Below, in pieces: positions 45,720 through 57,388 of a stretch of 64,000 bases of DNA. The notes under the pieces were generated by a model. It saw only the letters and a program-made list of their open reading frames with translations, had not been told where the DNA came from and did no database searches. The stretch is from Ochrobactrum quorumnocens. Its GTDB lineage: Bacteria > Pseudomonadota > Alphaproteobacteria > Rhizobiales > Rhizobiaceae. The stretch spans positions 1,426,001-1,490,000 of the forward strand of contig NZ_CP022604.1 in assembly GCF_002278035.1 (NCBI RefSeq), given 5' to 3'. The position numbers and the translations under genes are program-made. Position 1 is the stretch's first letter, and every line of letters begins with the position of its first letter.

Positions 45720-45769
45720 TTTAACGCTTTCGCTGGTTTTTCATCGGCGAATCACTACATTCGGTAGCA

Positions 45770-48295
45770 ATGTCCGATTTCCCTGATGATATGCCGTTCT
45801 TCGGCGATGAAGCACCGGTTGACCGCACACCTACGGCTGGCGGAATTGCCGCGCGAGCCATGGCAGCGCGCAACCAGCAACGCGGTGAACCCGATTATTT
45901 GCAGGGGCTAAACCCTGAACAGCGCCAGGCCGTTCTGACCACCGAAGGTCCGGTTCTGGTTCTTGCGGGTGCAGGCACTGGCAAGACGCGCGTGCTCACC
46001 ACACGCATTGCGCATATTCTGACGACTGGCCTTGCCTATCCAAGCCAGATCCTTGCAGTGACCTTTACCAACAAGGCTGCGCGCGAGATGAAAGAGCGTA
46101 TCGGCCATTTAGTCGGTGGCGCCGTTGAAGGAATGCCATGGCTCGGCACGTTCCACTCTATCGGTGTGAAGCTTTTGCGCCGTCATGCGGAACTGGTGAA
46201 CCTCACTTCTGATTTCACCATTCTCGATACCGACGATGTGATCCGGTTGATCAAGCAGCTTATTCAGGCCGAAGGTCTGGACGATAAGCGCTGGCCGGCT
46301 CGCACTTTCGCCAACATGATCGATGGATGGAAGAACAAAGGCTTTGGCCCTGCAGATATTCCGGAAGGCGATGCGCGTTCGTTCGGCAACGGAAAAGGTC
46401 GCGAACTTTATCATGCCTATCAGGAACGCTTACGCACCCTGAACGCCTGCGATTTTGGTGATCTGTTGCTGCATCCAATCCGCATTTTCCGCGCGCATCC
46501 GGATATCCTGCGCGAATATCATGCGAAGTTCCGTTACATTCTGGTGGACGAATATCAGGACACCAACACCGCCCAATATATGTGGCTTCGCCTGCTTGCT
46601 CAGCGACCGCAATCAAGGACGACGGCACCAGTGCGAGCCGGTGATCAAAGCGAACTCGGCGCGAGCGAAAACAAAGTAAACTTGTGCTGCGTTGGTGACG
46701 ACGATCAGTCGATCTATGGCTGGCGTGGTGCGGAAGTGGATAACATTCTCCGCTTCGATAAGGATTTCCCTGGCGCAGTGGTTATCAAGCTTGAGCGCAA
46801 CTATCGCTCGACAGCGCATATTCTTGGCACAGCCGCTCATCTGATCGCGCACAATGAAGGACGCCTCGGTAAGACACTTTTCACCGAAGCACCAAATCCC
46901 GACGATCCGAAAGTCAAAATCCACGCCGCTTGGGATTCTGAGGAAGAAGCCCGTGCAGTTGGCGAAGCGATCGAACAGGCGCAGCGACAGGGCCATTTGC
47001 TCAACAACATGGCGATCCTCGTGCGCGCATCGTTCCAGATGCGCGAATTTGAAGATCGCTTCGTGACGCTCGGCCTCAATTACCGGGTTATCGGTGGTCC
47101 GCGTTTCTATGAACGCCTCGAAATCCGCGATGCAATGGCTTATTTGCGCGTCGTGGCCCAACCCGCAGACGATCTGGCCCTTGAGCGCATCATCAACACG
47201 CCGAAACGTGGCCTTGGTGAGGCAGCAATCCGTCAGGTGCATGACTATGCCCGTGCACGTGACATTTCGATGTTTGCTGCCGCCTGCGATCTGGTGGAAA
47301 CCGAAGAACTGAAGCCCAAGCCACGCTCGGCTCTGCGCGAAGTGGTCGATAATTTCCGCCGCTGGCAGTCGCTCATCGACAATACCCCGCATACGGAACT
47401 AGCAGAAAACATTCTGGATGAGTCTGGCTACACCGCCATGTGGCAGAACGACAAATCGGCAGAAGCACCGGGACGTCTCGAGAACCTCAAGGAACTTATC
47501 CGTTCCATGGAGGAATATGAGAGCCTGCGCGGTTTCCTTGAGCATGTCGCGCTCGTCATGGATGCTGAGAAGAACGAAGATATGGATGCCGTCAACATCA
47601 TGACGCTCCATTCCGCAAAGGGTCTGGAATTTGAAACCGTCTTTCTGCCCGGTTGGGAAGAAGGACTGTTTCCGCACCAGCGCGCACTGGATGAAGGCGG
47701 ACGTTCAGGCCTGGAAGAAGAACGCCGTCTTGCCTATGTGGGCGTGACACGGGCCAAAAGGAACCTGCATATCTGGTTCGTTTCCAACCGTCGTATCCAT
47801 GGCATGTGGCAATCGACCATTCCGTCACGCTTTCTGGAAGAGCTTCCTGAGCCGCATGTGGAAGTGGCCGAGATGGAAGGCAACTACGGTGGCTATGGCA
47901 ATAGCGGTTATGGACAGTCGCGCTTCGACAAGGCCGATCCGTTCCAGAACACCTATTCAACGCCCGGCTGGCAGCGCGCGCAACAGAACCGCACGGAAGC
48001 GACGCGTAACAATTGGGGCTCACGTTCCGGTAGCAAGGTAGAACGCATCGGATATGGCGAGACGGATTCCGGCTTTGGTGCCGGTCGTGGTTCTGTCAAA
48101 GGCCGCACGATTGACGGTGAACTGGTTGCGAAATCGGTAGCCGACAAGCCGTCAGACTATTTCGTTGGCGACCGCGTGTTCCACATCAAGTTTGGCAATG
48201 GAACAATCGCAACAATCGACGGCAACAAGCTCACCATCGATTTCGACAAAGCTGGCCAAAAGCGTGTTCTCGACAGCTTCGTCCAGCGCGCATAA
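45770..48295 (+). CDS. uvrD: DNA helicase UvrD/PcrA
   Basis: SF1A 3'-5' helicase for nucleotide-excision and mismatch repair. 841 residues. Motif Q LNPEQRQAVLTTEGPVLVLA, Walker A GAGTGKTRVLTTRI, Walker B FRYILVDEYQDTN, motif III CCVGDDDQSIYGWRG, motif IV LERNYRST, motif V VNIMTLHSAKGLEFETVFLP and motif VI RRLAYVGVTRAKRNLH are all there. An insertion of about 30 residues (PQSRTTAPVRAGDQSELGAS) sits before motif III, common in this order. The C-terminal 50 residues (YFVGDRVFHIKFGNGTIATI) form the Tudor-like PcrA/UvrD tail. Confidence 0.96.
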   Translation: MSDFPDDMPFFGDEAPVDRTPTAGGIAARAMAARNQQRGEPDYLQGLNPEQRQAVLTTEGPVLVLAGAGTGKTRVLTTRIAHILTTGLAYPSQILAVTFTNKAAREMKERIGHLVGGAVEGMPWLGTFHSIGVKLLRRHAELVNLTSDFTILDTDDVIRLIKQLIQAEGLDDKRWPARTFANMIDGWKNKGFGPADIPEGDARSFGNGKGRELYHAYQERLRTLNACDFGDLLLHPIRIFRAHPDILREYHAKFRYILVDEYQDTNTAQYMWLRLLAQRPQSRTTAPVRAGDQSELGASENKVNLCCVGDDDQSIYGWRGAEVDNILRFDKDFPGAVVIKLERNYRSTAHILGTAAHLIAHNEGRLGKTLFTEAPNPDDPKVKIHAAWDSEEEARAVGEAIEQAQRQGHLLNNMAILVRASFQMREFEDRFVTLGLNYRVIGGPRFYERLEIRDAMAYLRVVAQPADDLALERIINTPKRGLGEAAIRQVHDYARARDISMFAAACDLVETEELKPKPRSALREVVDNFRRWQSLIDNTPHTELAENILDESGYTAMWQNDKSAEAPGRLENLKELIRSMEEYESLRGFLEHVALVMDAEKNEDMDAVNIMTLHSAKGLEFETVFLPGWEEGLFPHQRALDEGGRSGLEEERRLAYVGVTRAKRNLHIWFVSNRRIHGMWQSTIPSRFLEELPEPHVEVAEMEGNYGGYGNSGYGQSRFDKADPFQNTYSTPGWQRAQQNRTEATRNNWGSRSGSKVERIGYGETDSGFGAGRGSVKGRTIDGELVAKSVADKPSDYFVGDRVFHIKFGNGTIATIDGNKLTIDFDKAGQKRVLDSFVQRA

Positions 48296-48311
48296 TCCCT
48301 AAGATAAGAAC

Positions 48312-48336
48312 AGCCGGGCCTACTCCGGCTTTCCTT
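48312..48336. terminator. Weak hairpin between uvrD and creA
   Basis: AGCCGG (48312-48317), GCCTACT, CCGGCT (48325-48330), then TTCCTTGTT on the plus strand. It overlaps the last codons and stop of creA. Six-bp stem, mediocre tail. Confidence 0.4.
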
Positions 48337-48820
48337 GTTCCCAAGTTACATCACCCTTGAAAAGCGGAACGGTTGAGAGCGATGTCTTGGCCGATCCGTC
48401 CTGCACCTGCGTAGCGTGTGCGAGATACAGCAACGTATTGTTTTTCTGATCGTAGATGCGCGTGATGACCAGCTTCTTCCAGATCAGGCTCGTACGCTCT
48501 GAAAAGACCCGCTCGCCACCCTTGCCGAGCTTGATGTCGCCAATGGTAATCGGGCCGGATTGCTCGCAGGAAATGGAGGCGTTCGAAGGATTTTCAAACC
48601 AGTTGCCTTTTTGCAATCGGTCGATCATCCCGCGTGAGAACGATGCGAGATAACAGGTTACGCCCTGCACTTTCGGGTCCTGCACGGCATCTACCACAAT
48701 GTCATTACCAAGCCAGTCAACACCAACCTGGCCAACCTCCTCGGCAGAAACAGCTGCTGAGGCACCGAGCAGTAACATCGGTGCAACTAGGAATCCGGCA
48801 AGCTTACTCAATTTGGACAT
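48320..48820 (-). CDS. CreA-family periplasmic protein
   Basis: 166 residues. A signal peptide (LAGFLVAPMLLLGASAAVSA) is followed by the CreA domain: DWLGNDIVVDAVQDPKVQGV, CYLASFSRGM, EQSGPI and SERTSLIWKKLVITRIYD. Function of CreA is unknown; it is neither the E. coli CreBC regulator nor an enzyme. ATG at 48820 has GGAGA about 8 bases before it, better than the in-frame start at 48871. Ends 24 bases from uvrD, convergent. Confidence 0.88.
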   Translation of the reverse strand: MSKLSKLAGFLVAPMLLLGASAAVSAEEVGQVGVDWLGNDIVVDAVQDPKVQGVTCYLASFSRGMIDRLQKGNWFENPSNASISCEQSGPITIGDIKLGKGGERVFSERTSLIWKKLVITRIYDQKNNTLLYLAHATQVQDGSAKTSLSTVPLFKGDVTWEQGKPE

Positions 48821-48888
48821 TCGATATCTCCAACAATCTCCACACGACAAGTGGAGAAGCAAATCAGGCAATGCAAGACGGCCGCACT

Positions 48889-48991
48889 TAAAGCGTGTCG
48901 CGTTTGATCATAATATTGCGACACGCTTTAATTCTTTGTTTTCAAGCACGAGTTTATCCCAAAAATGGTTCCGACTTTTGGGAGTCATGCT
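48889..48991. repeat. Palindromic repeat module A plus inverted module B
   Basis: TAAAGCGTGTCGC (48889-48901) and GCGACACGCTTTA (48918-48930) form a perfect 13-bp hairpin. Module B follows in the opposite orientation: AGCACGAG ... CCCAAAAATGG TTCCGACTTTTGGG ... CATGCT (48945-48991). The right end touches the following acyltransferase stop. Confidence 0.75.
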
Positions 48992-49623
48992 TAATCGCCC
49001 CATTTCTCCAGAAATGCTTCGATTTCAAGTGCCTGAATATCCGGTACTGCCTCATAGAGCTTTTCCACCGGCCAATCCCACCAGCAAAGTTTTAGCAGTT
49101 TATCGATAATTTTCTCGTCAAAGCGCTTACGGATGATACGCGCAGGAACGCCCCCGACCACATGATAAGGCGCTACATCTTTTGTCACCACAGCATTGGC
49201 GCCGATCACTGCGCCATGACCAATTGTCACGTCCGGAGTAATCACTGCGCCATGGCCGATCCACACGTCATTTCCGATTGTGACACGCTTCGCCTGCCGC
49301 CTTGCACGAAAATCACCATCCACACCCAGATAACGGAAATACTCGTTGGGGCGATAACTCACCTTGTGGGTCGTCAGCCGTTCCATTGGATGCTCAAGCG
49401 CGTTGATACGCACATTGGCCGCAATCGAGCAAAATTTGCCGATTTCAGCGTAAATCCCCTCGCCGTTTCGTTCAAAATAGGTGAAGTCGCCAACCGTCAC
49501 TTCACGCAGGATCACGCGCTCGCCAATGTCGGCATAACGGCCCAGTTTCGAAGCTTTAAGCTGTGCTGTTGAATGAATACGGGGTTCGCTATTCTGGAAA
49601 CGGAGGTCTTCACCCTGCGTCAT
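48991..49623 (-). CDS. Hexapeptide-repeat acyltransferase (phosphonate-metabolism type, TIGR03308-like)
   Basis: 210 residues, left-handed beta-helix pattern: YADIGERVILREVTVGDFTY, IGKFCSIAANVRINALEHP, VTIGNDVWIGHGAVITPDVT, IGHGAVIGANAVVTKDV, then HVVGGVPARIIRKRF. The ordering ALEHPMERLTTHKVSYRPNEYF and the WWDWPVEKLYEAVPDIQ tail look like the acyltransferase family often linked to phosphonate (phn) genes, from memory. No phn gene is in the window, so another acceptor is possible. Chloramphenicol- or Vat-type acetyltransferases share the fold. Confidence 0.78.
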   Translation of the reverse strand: MTQGEDLRFQNSEPRIHSTAQLKASKLGRYADIGERVILREVTVGDFTYFERNGEGIYAEIGKFCSIAANVRINALEHPMERLTTHKVSYRPNEYFRYLGVDGDFRARRQAKRVTIGNDVWIGHGAVITPDVTIGHGAVIGANAVVTKDVAPYHVVGGVPARIIRKRFDEKIIDKLLKLCWWDWPVEKLYEAVPDIQALEIEAFLEKWGD

Positions 49624-49798
49624 TTCAAAACTTTCTGAAATCTTTGTATTCTGCTAGACTGAGTTTATCGTTCCAACATCGTTTGCAGCGGCGAGTTAGT
49701 GCTTGCATATAAGCGCTTTCCTGTCGCAGATCGATGTAAATTCTAATTAGCGCGCTTATGTGCGATAAACGCAAAACAAAATTCAAGGCTGACTGGAC

Positions 49799-50389
49799 AT
49801 GAAAAAATTCCTGCCCATCTTCATCTTCGCCTTCATCATCGTAATTGTCGGTGCGGCTGGCTTCAATATGCTGCGTGACCGCAACGCAGCCGACGAGCCT
49901 TTCGGCGGATCGTTTAATCTCGTCGCGATGGACGGACAGCCTTTTACTGAAAAAGATCTGCGCGCCACACCTTCTCTGGTTTTCTTCGGCTTCACACATT
50001 GCCCGGACGTATGCCCAACCACGCTTTACGAGCTGGACGGCTATCTGAAACAGCTTGGTCCGGAAGCCGCTGATATTAAAGCGTATTTCATCTCTGTAGA
50101 TCCGGAACGCGATACGCAGGAAATCATGAAAACATACGTCAGCAACGTGTCTGACCGTATCATTGGCGTGACCGGAACGCCTGAAAGCGTCGCTGAAGTG
50201 GTGAAGTCTTACCACATCTATGCGAAGAAGGTTCCGACTGAAGATGGCGAATATACCGTGGATCACACGGCTTCCGTGTTTCTGCTCGACAAGGGCGGAC
50301 GCTTCCGTGGCACTATCGCTTATCAAGAGAATGCAGATACAGCACTGCAAAAGTTGAAGAATCTGGCAAAGGGCCGCGCAAACGGTTAA
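49799..50389 (+). CDS. SCO1/SenC-family thioredoxin-like protein
   Basis: 196 residues. An N-terminal membrane anchor ([20 protein letters not shown]) and a periplasmic thioredoxin fold with [18 protein letters not shown] (copper-binding CxxxC), [17 protein letters not shown], and [16 protein letters not shown] (His copper ligand). Delivers copper to cytochrome oxidase CuA or reduces its cysteines. Its promoter would lie in 49624-49798. It leads rightwards into prmA after 35 bases. Confidence 0.93.
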   Translation: MKKFLPIFIFAFIIVIVGAAGFNMLRDRNAADEPFGGSFNLVAMDGQPFTEKDLRATPSLVFFGFTHCPDVCPTTLYELDGYLKQLGPEAADIKAYFISVDPERDTQEIMKTYVSNVSDRIIGVTGTPESVAEVVKSYHIYAKKVPTEDGEYTVDHTASVFLLDKGGRFRGTIAYQENADTALQKLKNLAKGRANG

Positions 50390-50424
50390 AGAACTACTCT
50401 GAATCTTTTAGAGAGTTTTTACCC

Positions 50425-51282
50425 ATGCCCCAATCACGCCTCTTCTTCTCAGTGGACAAGACGGAAGCAGAACGAATCTATGACATCCTCGAACGCGCGT
50501 TCGAGGATGACGGCTTTCCGATCGCGATTACCGAAATCGATGAAGACCGTCAGATTTCTGAAGTTTCCGTCTATACCGAGGACGGGGCTGAAGAGCTTGC
50601 AGCACGTATCGACGCCCTGGTCGGCGCGGGCAAGTTTGAAACTGAAGAGCTGCCAGACATTGATTGGGTTACACATTCGCTCGAAGGTCTGAAGCCTGTT
50701 CGTGCGGGCCGTTTCTTCGTGCATGGTTCGCATGATCGCGACAAGCTGCAGCCAAACGAAATCCCGATTTTGATCGATGCCGGACTTGCTTTTGGTACTG
50801 GCCATCATGGCACCACATCCGGCTGCCTTGAAATGATTGAGGAAGTGGTGGAGCGCGAGCATCCAACCAATGCGCTTGATCTTGGAACGGGAAGCGCAGT
50901 GCTAGCAATCGCTATAGCCAAGCTTGCACCGATCCCGGTTCTCGCTACAGATATCGACCCGATTGCAGTCACCGTTGCAGCCGAAAACACCGTTCTCAAT
51001 GATGTGAGTGAACACGTCATCACAGCGACGGCAGAAGGCTTTGACCATCCGATCTTCCGCTCTTACACACCGTTTGATCTGATCGTCGCCAATATTCTTG
51101 CCAATCCTTTGGTGGAACTAGCACCATCACTCAAGTCACATCTGGCACCAAGCGGCTCGATCATCCTTTCGGGCATCCTCGTCAGCCAGCATGATATGGT
51201 GCTTGCAGCCTATCAGGCGCAGGGTCTTACCCACGAAAAAACCTTTCATCGCGAAGGCTGGGTCACAATCCACCTCAAATAA
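50425..51282 (+). CDS. prmA: Ribosomal protein L11 methyltransferase
   Basis: 285 residues, SAM-dependent trimethylation of L11. [54 protein letters not shown] (SAM-binding motif I), [19 protein letters not shown] and [18 protein letters not shown] (NxxN motif post I) are in order. GAGAG lies about 12 bases before the ATG. Its last codons and stop fall in a 16-base tandem repeat (51271-51334). Confidence 0.95.
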   Translation: MPQSRLFFSVDKTEAERIYDILERAFEDDGFPIAITEIDEDRQISEVSVYTEDGAEELAARIDALVGAGKFETEELPDIDWVTHSLEGLKPVRAGRFFVHGSHDRDKLQPNEIPILIDAGLAFGTGHHGTTSGCLEMIEEVVEREHPTNALDLGTGSAVLAIAIAKLAPIPVLATDIDPIAVTVAAENTVLNDVSEHVITATAEGFDHPIFRSYTPFDLIVANILANPLVELAPSLKSHLAPSGSIILSGILVSQHDMVLAAYQAQGLTHEKTFHREGWVTIHLK

Positions 51283-51334
51283 TGGCCGCCTCAAATAATG
51301 GCCACCTGAATTAGTGGCCACCTGAAATAACGCT
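51271..51334 (+). repeat. 16-bp tandem repeat, four copies, at the prmA stop
   Basis: CACCTCAAATAATGGC / CGCCTCAAATAATGGC / CACCTGAATTAGTGGC / CACCTGAAATAACGCT, 51271-51334. The first copy holds the last codons and stop of prmA (ATC CAC CTC AAA TAA). The others repeat the stop. Confidence 0.85.
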
Positions 51335-51362
51335 GCTTTCCTTATTTTTGCGAGTTACGCTC

Positions 51363-53189
51363 ATGGCTTTTCAGACTTTTGATGTAACCACCGATCCGGC
51401 CAATGGTGCGCCGCGTGTAGCTTTGCTACGCACGAAGCTGGCCGAGCAAAGCCTTGATGGCTTTCTCGTTCCGCGCGCCGATGAACATCAGGGCGAATAT
51501 GTACCGCTACGCGCCCAGCGCCTTAGCTGGCTCACAGGCTTTACGGGCTCGGCAGGTGCAGCACTGATCCTGAAAAAACTCGCCTACATTTTCATCGACG
51601 GACGTTATGAATTGCAGGTTCGCAATCAGACTGATGGCAATGTATTTTCCTATGAAAGCCTCGTCACCAATCCGCCTGCAAGCTGGCTCGCAGAAAACGG
51701 CAAAGGCCTGACGATTGGCTTTGATCCGTGGTTGCACACGATTGCGGAAGCGGCAGCATTGCGCGAAGCTCTGGAAAGCCAAGGCGGCAAGCTCGTACCA
51801 GTCGCCCAAAATCTGGTTGATCTCATCTGGGATGATCAGCCGGAAGTGCCTCTTGCGCCGGTCACTATTCAGCCTGCCCGCTTTGCTGGCCATGAAGCAG
51901 AAGACAAGATCAAGGAGATGCAGAAGGCCGTGGCAAGCACGGGCGCAAGCGCGACCGTGCTGACCGACCCGTCATCCGTCGCATGGGTGTTTAACATTCG
52001 CGGAAAAGACGTCTCCAATACACCCCTTCCATTGAGTTTTGCGATCATCCCGGCAGAAGGTGAGCCTGAATTGTTCATTGACGAGCGAAAGCTTGCCATC
52101 GAACCTCGCGCCTATCTCACGCAGCTCGCCACACTTTGCGAACCGTCCAAGCTTGAAGGCCACCTGAGCGCGCGGGCAGCACAAGGCGAAACCATCCTGC
52201 TTGATCCGGCATTAGCTGCAGAAAAGTTGCGCCTTGCAGTTGAAGCCGCTGGTGGTAGCGTGATCCACGGCAAGGACCCCGCCCGCCTGCCCCGCGCAAT
52301 TAAGAACAAGGCTGAACTCGACGGCTCCCGCTCCGCCCACGAGCGTGATGGCGTGGCCATGGTCAGTTTCCTGTCCTGGCTTGACGGTAAGACACCTGGC
52401 ACAGTTGATGAAATCGCGGCCGCGCAGCAACTGGAAGCAAGCCGCGACAAGGCTGGTCGCGATTTCCAGATGCCGCTCGAAGAGCTTTCCTTCGATTCGA
52501 TTTCCGGAGCAGGCCCAGACGGCGCAATTATCCATTATCGCGTCAACACCGATACCAATCGCAAACTCGAAGATGGTGAGCTTTATCTGATCGATTCTGG
52601 TGCACAATATCGCGACGGCACAACCGACATCACCCGCACGGTTGCAATCGGCACTATCAAACCTGAAACGATCCGTTCTTTCACGCTTGTTCTCAAAGGC
52701 ATGATTGCGATCACTACCGCACGTTTCCCGAAAGGCACGCGCGGACAGGACATCGACGTGCTGGCGCGAATTGCACTTTGGAAACAAGGCTTTGATTATG
52801 CGCACGGCACCGGTCACGGCGTCGGTAGCTACCTCTCGGTCCATGAAGGCCCACAGAGCATTTCCAAGAAAGGCGCACACGAGCTTCTGCCCGGCATGAT
52901 CCTTTCCAACGAACCGGGCTACTACAAGCCGGGCGTTTACGGTATCCGCATCGAAAACCTGATCATCGTGAAAGAAGCGGAAGTGCCAGCAGGCGGTGAT
53001 CTGCCGATGATGAGCTTTGAAACGCTCACCTTCTGCCCCATCGACCGCCGCCTGATCGACAAAACACTACTCACACAGGAAGAGCTTGACTGGTTGAACG
53101 CCTATCATGCAAGGGTGCGTGAGAAGCTTATCGGTCATCTCGATGGCGCGCAGGCCAAGTGGCTAGAGACGGCAACGGCTGCTCTTTAA
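51363..53189 (+). CDS. Xaa-Pro aminopeptidase (M24B, aminopeptidase P type)
   Basis: About 608 residues, the long three-domain M24B form. Creatinase-like N-terminal domain (RVALLRTKLAEQSLDGFLVP), a middle copy, and the pita-bread catalytic domain: YLIDSGAQYRDGTTDITRTV (two Asp ligands), GTGHGVGSYLSVHEGPQSI (His), LSNEPGYYKPG (Glu), YGIRIENLIIV (Glu). All five metal ligands seem present. It would release N-terminal residues before proline. The frame begins at a TTG (51348), but the ATG at 51363 (MAFQTFDVTTDP) is the likely start. Confidence 0.92.
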   Translation: MAFQTFDVTTDPANGAPRVALLRTKLAEQSLDGFLVPRADEHQGEYVPLRAQRLSWLTGFTGSAGAALILKKLAYIFIDGRYELQVRNQTDGNVFSYESLVTNPPASWLAENGKGLTIGFDPWLHTIAEAAALREALESQGGKLVPVAQNLVDLIWDDQPEVPLAPVTIQPARFAGHEAEDKIKEMQKAVASTGASATVLTDPSSVAWVFNIRGKDVSNTPLPLSFAIIPAEGEPELFIDERKLAIEPRAYLTQLATLCEPSKLEGHLSARAAQGETILLDPALAAEKLRLAVEAAGGSVIHGKDPARLPRAIKNKAELDGSRSAHERDGVAMVSFLSWLDGKTPGTVDEIAAAQQLEASRDKAGRDFQMPLEELSFDSISGAGPDGAIIHYRVNTDTNRKLEDGELYLIDSGAQYRDGTTDITRTVAIGTIKPETIRSFTLVLKGMIAITTARFPKGTRGQDIDVLARIALWKQGFDYAHGTGHGVGSYLSVHEGPQSISKKGAHELLPGMILSNEPGYYKPGVYGIRIENLIIVKEAEVPAGGDLPMMSFETLTFCPIDRRLIDKTLLTQEELDWLNAYHARVREKLIGHLDGAQAKWLETATAAL

Positions 53190-53191
53190 AA

Positions 53192-53491
53192 TTAGGCCGG
53201 AAAGAAGTGGCGTAGCGCGATCAACAGCGCTGCGCCCGTAAAAAACATCGTCATCATGCCAACGCGCAATGACAGCAAAACGCAGAAGACGAGCACGAGC
53301 AGTTCGCGCCAACCATGATCCGATGCAGGTGCTGCAACGATTGCCGTCAAAACTGCAGCAGGCACTGCATTCAATGCCGCTTCGACGCGATAATGCACAC
53401 GCTCAAATCGCGATAAAATCAGGTGTCCGCCGACGCGGGTGAGATAGGTGCAGACCGCACCTGCAAGAATGATCCAGATCGTCGTTGACAT
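53192..53491 (-). CDS. azlD: AzlD-family branched-chain amino acid exporter small subunit
   Basis: 99 residues with three or four hydrophobic segments: WIILAGAVCTYLTRVGGHLI, AVPAAVLTAIVAAP, LLVLVFCVLLSLRVGMMTMF. Together with AzlC it forms a two-component exporter, in Bacillus described for azaleucine and branched-chain amino acids. ATG at 53491 lies 4 bases past the azlC stop; a longer frame to 53548 would overlap azlC. Stop is 3 bases from the aminopeptidase stop. Confidence 0.88.
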   Translation of the reverse strand: MSTTIWIILAGAVCTYLTRVGGHLILSRFERVHYRVEAALNAVPAAVLTAIVAAPASDHGWRELLVLVFCVLLSLRVGMMTMFFTGAALLIALRHFFPA

Positions 53492-53495
53492 GGTT

Positions 53496-54218
53496 TCAAG
53501 CCTCCCCTGTTTGCGGCTTTGCGAGGATGGCTGCAAGCGAAACACCACCTACGGCACCCAGCGTCACGTGCCACGGCGAGCCGACAAGTTTATAGGCAAC
53601 CACAGCACAAATAGCGCTGACGATAACCACCGGCCACCAGTGCTCGCGATGGCGGAAACTCATCACCATGCCAAGAAAATAGATCGGCAGCAGGAAGTCG
53701 ATGCCGAGCGCATAGGGATCAGAAATCAGATTGCCGAACAGCGCCCCTATAAGCGTTTCAAGCAGCCAGCAGACATAGATCGTGAGGCCCAAGCCCATAT
53801 ACCAGGCAAAGCTGATCTTCTTCCCCGCCTCGGCGCGGATTTCAACCTCGGCATATTGTGGATCAACCAGTAGAAAAAAAGCTGCCGCTTTCTGCATGAA
53901 TGTGAAATGGCGGATACGCCGCCCGACCGTCGCAGAATAAAGCACATGGCGGAAATTAACCGCAAAGATCGACAGAACAATCATCCATGGCGCAATGTTC
54001 TGGCCGAAAAGATCGAGCCCGACCATCTGGCTCGCACCCGCATAGAGCATCGCACTCATAAACACGGCTTCGCTGATCGACAGACCGTTATCGAGCGCTA
54101 CAGCACCGAACAACAAGCCAAACGGGGCGCCTGCGGCAACAATGGGAACACCTCGTTTGACGCCGACCCAAAAATCGTTGCGTGCTGAAGCCGGTGCCGA
54201 CCGAAAACCCTGATCCAC
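53496..54218 (-). CDS. azlC: AzlC-family exporter large subunit
   Basis: About 240 residues with six or more hydrophobic segments. FWVGVKRGVPIVAAGAPFGLLFG, AVFMSAMLYAGASQMVGLDL and FRHVLYSATVGRRIRH are the AzlC landmarks. Partner of azlD, 4 bases downstream. The frame reaches a GTG at 54227 that directly abuts GAGGA; the next in-frame GTG at 54218 is spaced about 8 bases from GAGGAG and is preferred. In this window the exporter fits with the ilv genes but is not linked to them. Confidence 0.87.
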   Translation of the reverse strand: MDQGFRSAPASARNDFWVGVKRGVPIVAAGAPFGLLFGAVALDNGLSISEAVFMSAMLYAGASQMVGLDLFGQNIAPWMIVLSIFAVNFRHVLYSATVGRRIRHFTFMQKAAAFFLLVDPQYAEVEIRAEAGKKISFAWYMGLGLTIYVCWLLETLIGALFGNLISDPYALGIDFLLPIYFLGMVMSFRHREHWWPVVIVSAICAVVAYKLVGSPWHVTLGAVGGVSLAAILAKPQTGEA

Positions 54219-54417
54219 AAAAATCACTCCTCAATCATACCGAGGCGCGGTGCGCGAGCATCTCCGTGCCTTAATATGAGAGTGTGCTTAGGAAATTTTT
54301 CGCTAAGTTGAAATCAGTTTTCGCAAAAAATCATACTATAAGAATCCCAGACAAGAAATTGCCCGTGATCAGCTGCATTTCAGCATCACCTATAAGAAAG
54401 CATGATGGATCAATGCA

Positions 54418-55124
54418 TTACTCTGATGTTTGCGGAACCGTGCCTTCAATCTTTTTTACCCAATCTATCAGCGGGCGCGACTGCTCGGCAAACTTGAACA
54501 ATCGATCAGACAAGTCTGCACGAGTGATCGTTTTCGGATCGATTTCCAGGCGCACCGCAAAATGCCGGTTACGAATAGCATCGAGCAAATCCGGTTCTGT
54601 CACGCTTTCAAAGCCGCGCGGCGTGCGCTTTAACCGATCATTGTCACTGATCTGCAAACCGCTTTTCTTGAGCTTTGCCACGACAGTGCGATAGTCGTCC
54701 GGCTTTTCGACAATTGCATCGCGGATGGCTTGCAGAACTTGTTTCTTCGGCCCCCACCATGCAACGCCTGCATAGCAATCCCGCACACCCGGCAAACCGA
54801 TGCAGACATAGAAGCAACCGCTCTCGTCCCATTTGGTGCCAGAGTTCGAGAGAAGCGCTGACAAATGCCGGTTATAAGGAGCCTTATCCTTGGAAAAACG
54901 CGTGTCCCGCTTGATGCGGAACTGCGCTTTCACACGATCTCCCTTGAACGGTAGCCCGGCTTTTTCAAACCGCCCCGTCAACTCCTCAACCAAATCGCCA
55001 AGCGGCTCCTTGAGGTGCTCTTCAAACAGGTCCTTATTCTCAACAAACCACTCGCGGTTTTGATGAAAATCGAGCGCCTTCAGAAAGGGAAGGGCCTTGT
55101 CGCCGAAACCTTTGAACGGAGCCA

Positions 55125-55125
<1 letters not shown>
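54418..55125 (-). CDS. DUF2461-family protein
   Basis: 235 residues. FLKALDFHQNREWFVENKDLF, KAQFRIKRDTRFSKDKAPYN, ACYVCIGLPG-like strand and LKRTPRGFESVTEPDLLDAI match DUF2461 (TIGR02453). Function unknown. The ATG at 55125 overlaps the ligA TGA as ATGA, so the gene is read together with ligA; a longer frame to 55152 would overlap further. Confidence 0.88.
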
Positions 55126-57341
<2,216 letters not shown>

Positions 57342-57388
57342 CTACGCCTATGAAAACAGCAAATCGCACACAGACTGCTGACAGCTCG

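Noticed and set aside
49625..50350. 241-residue open frame on the minus strand
   Set aside because: Antisense to the SCO1 gene, which has the CxxxC copper motif and a membrane anchor.
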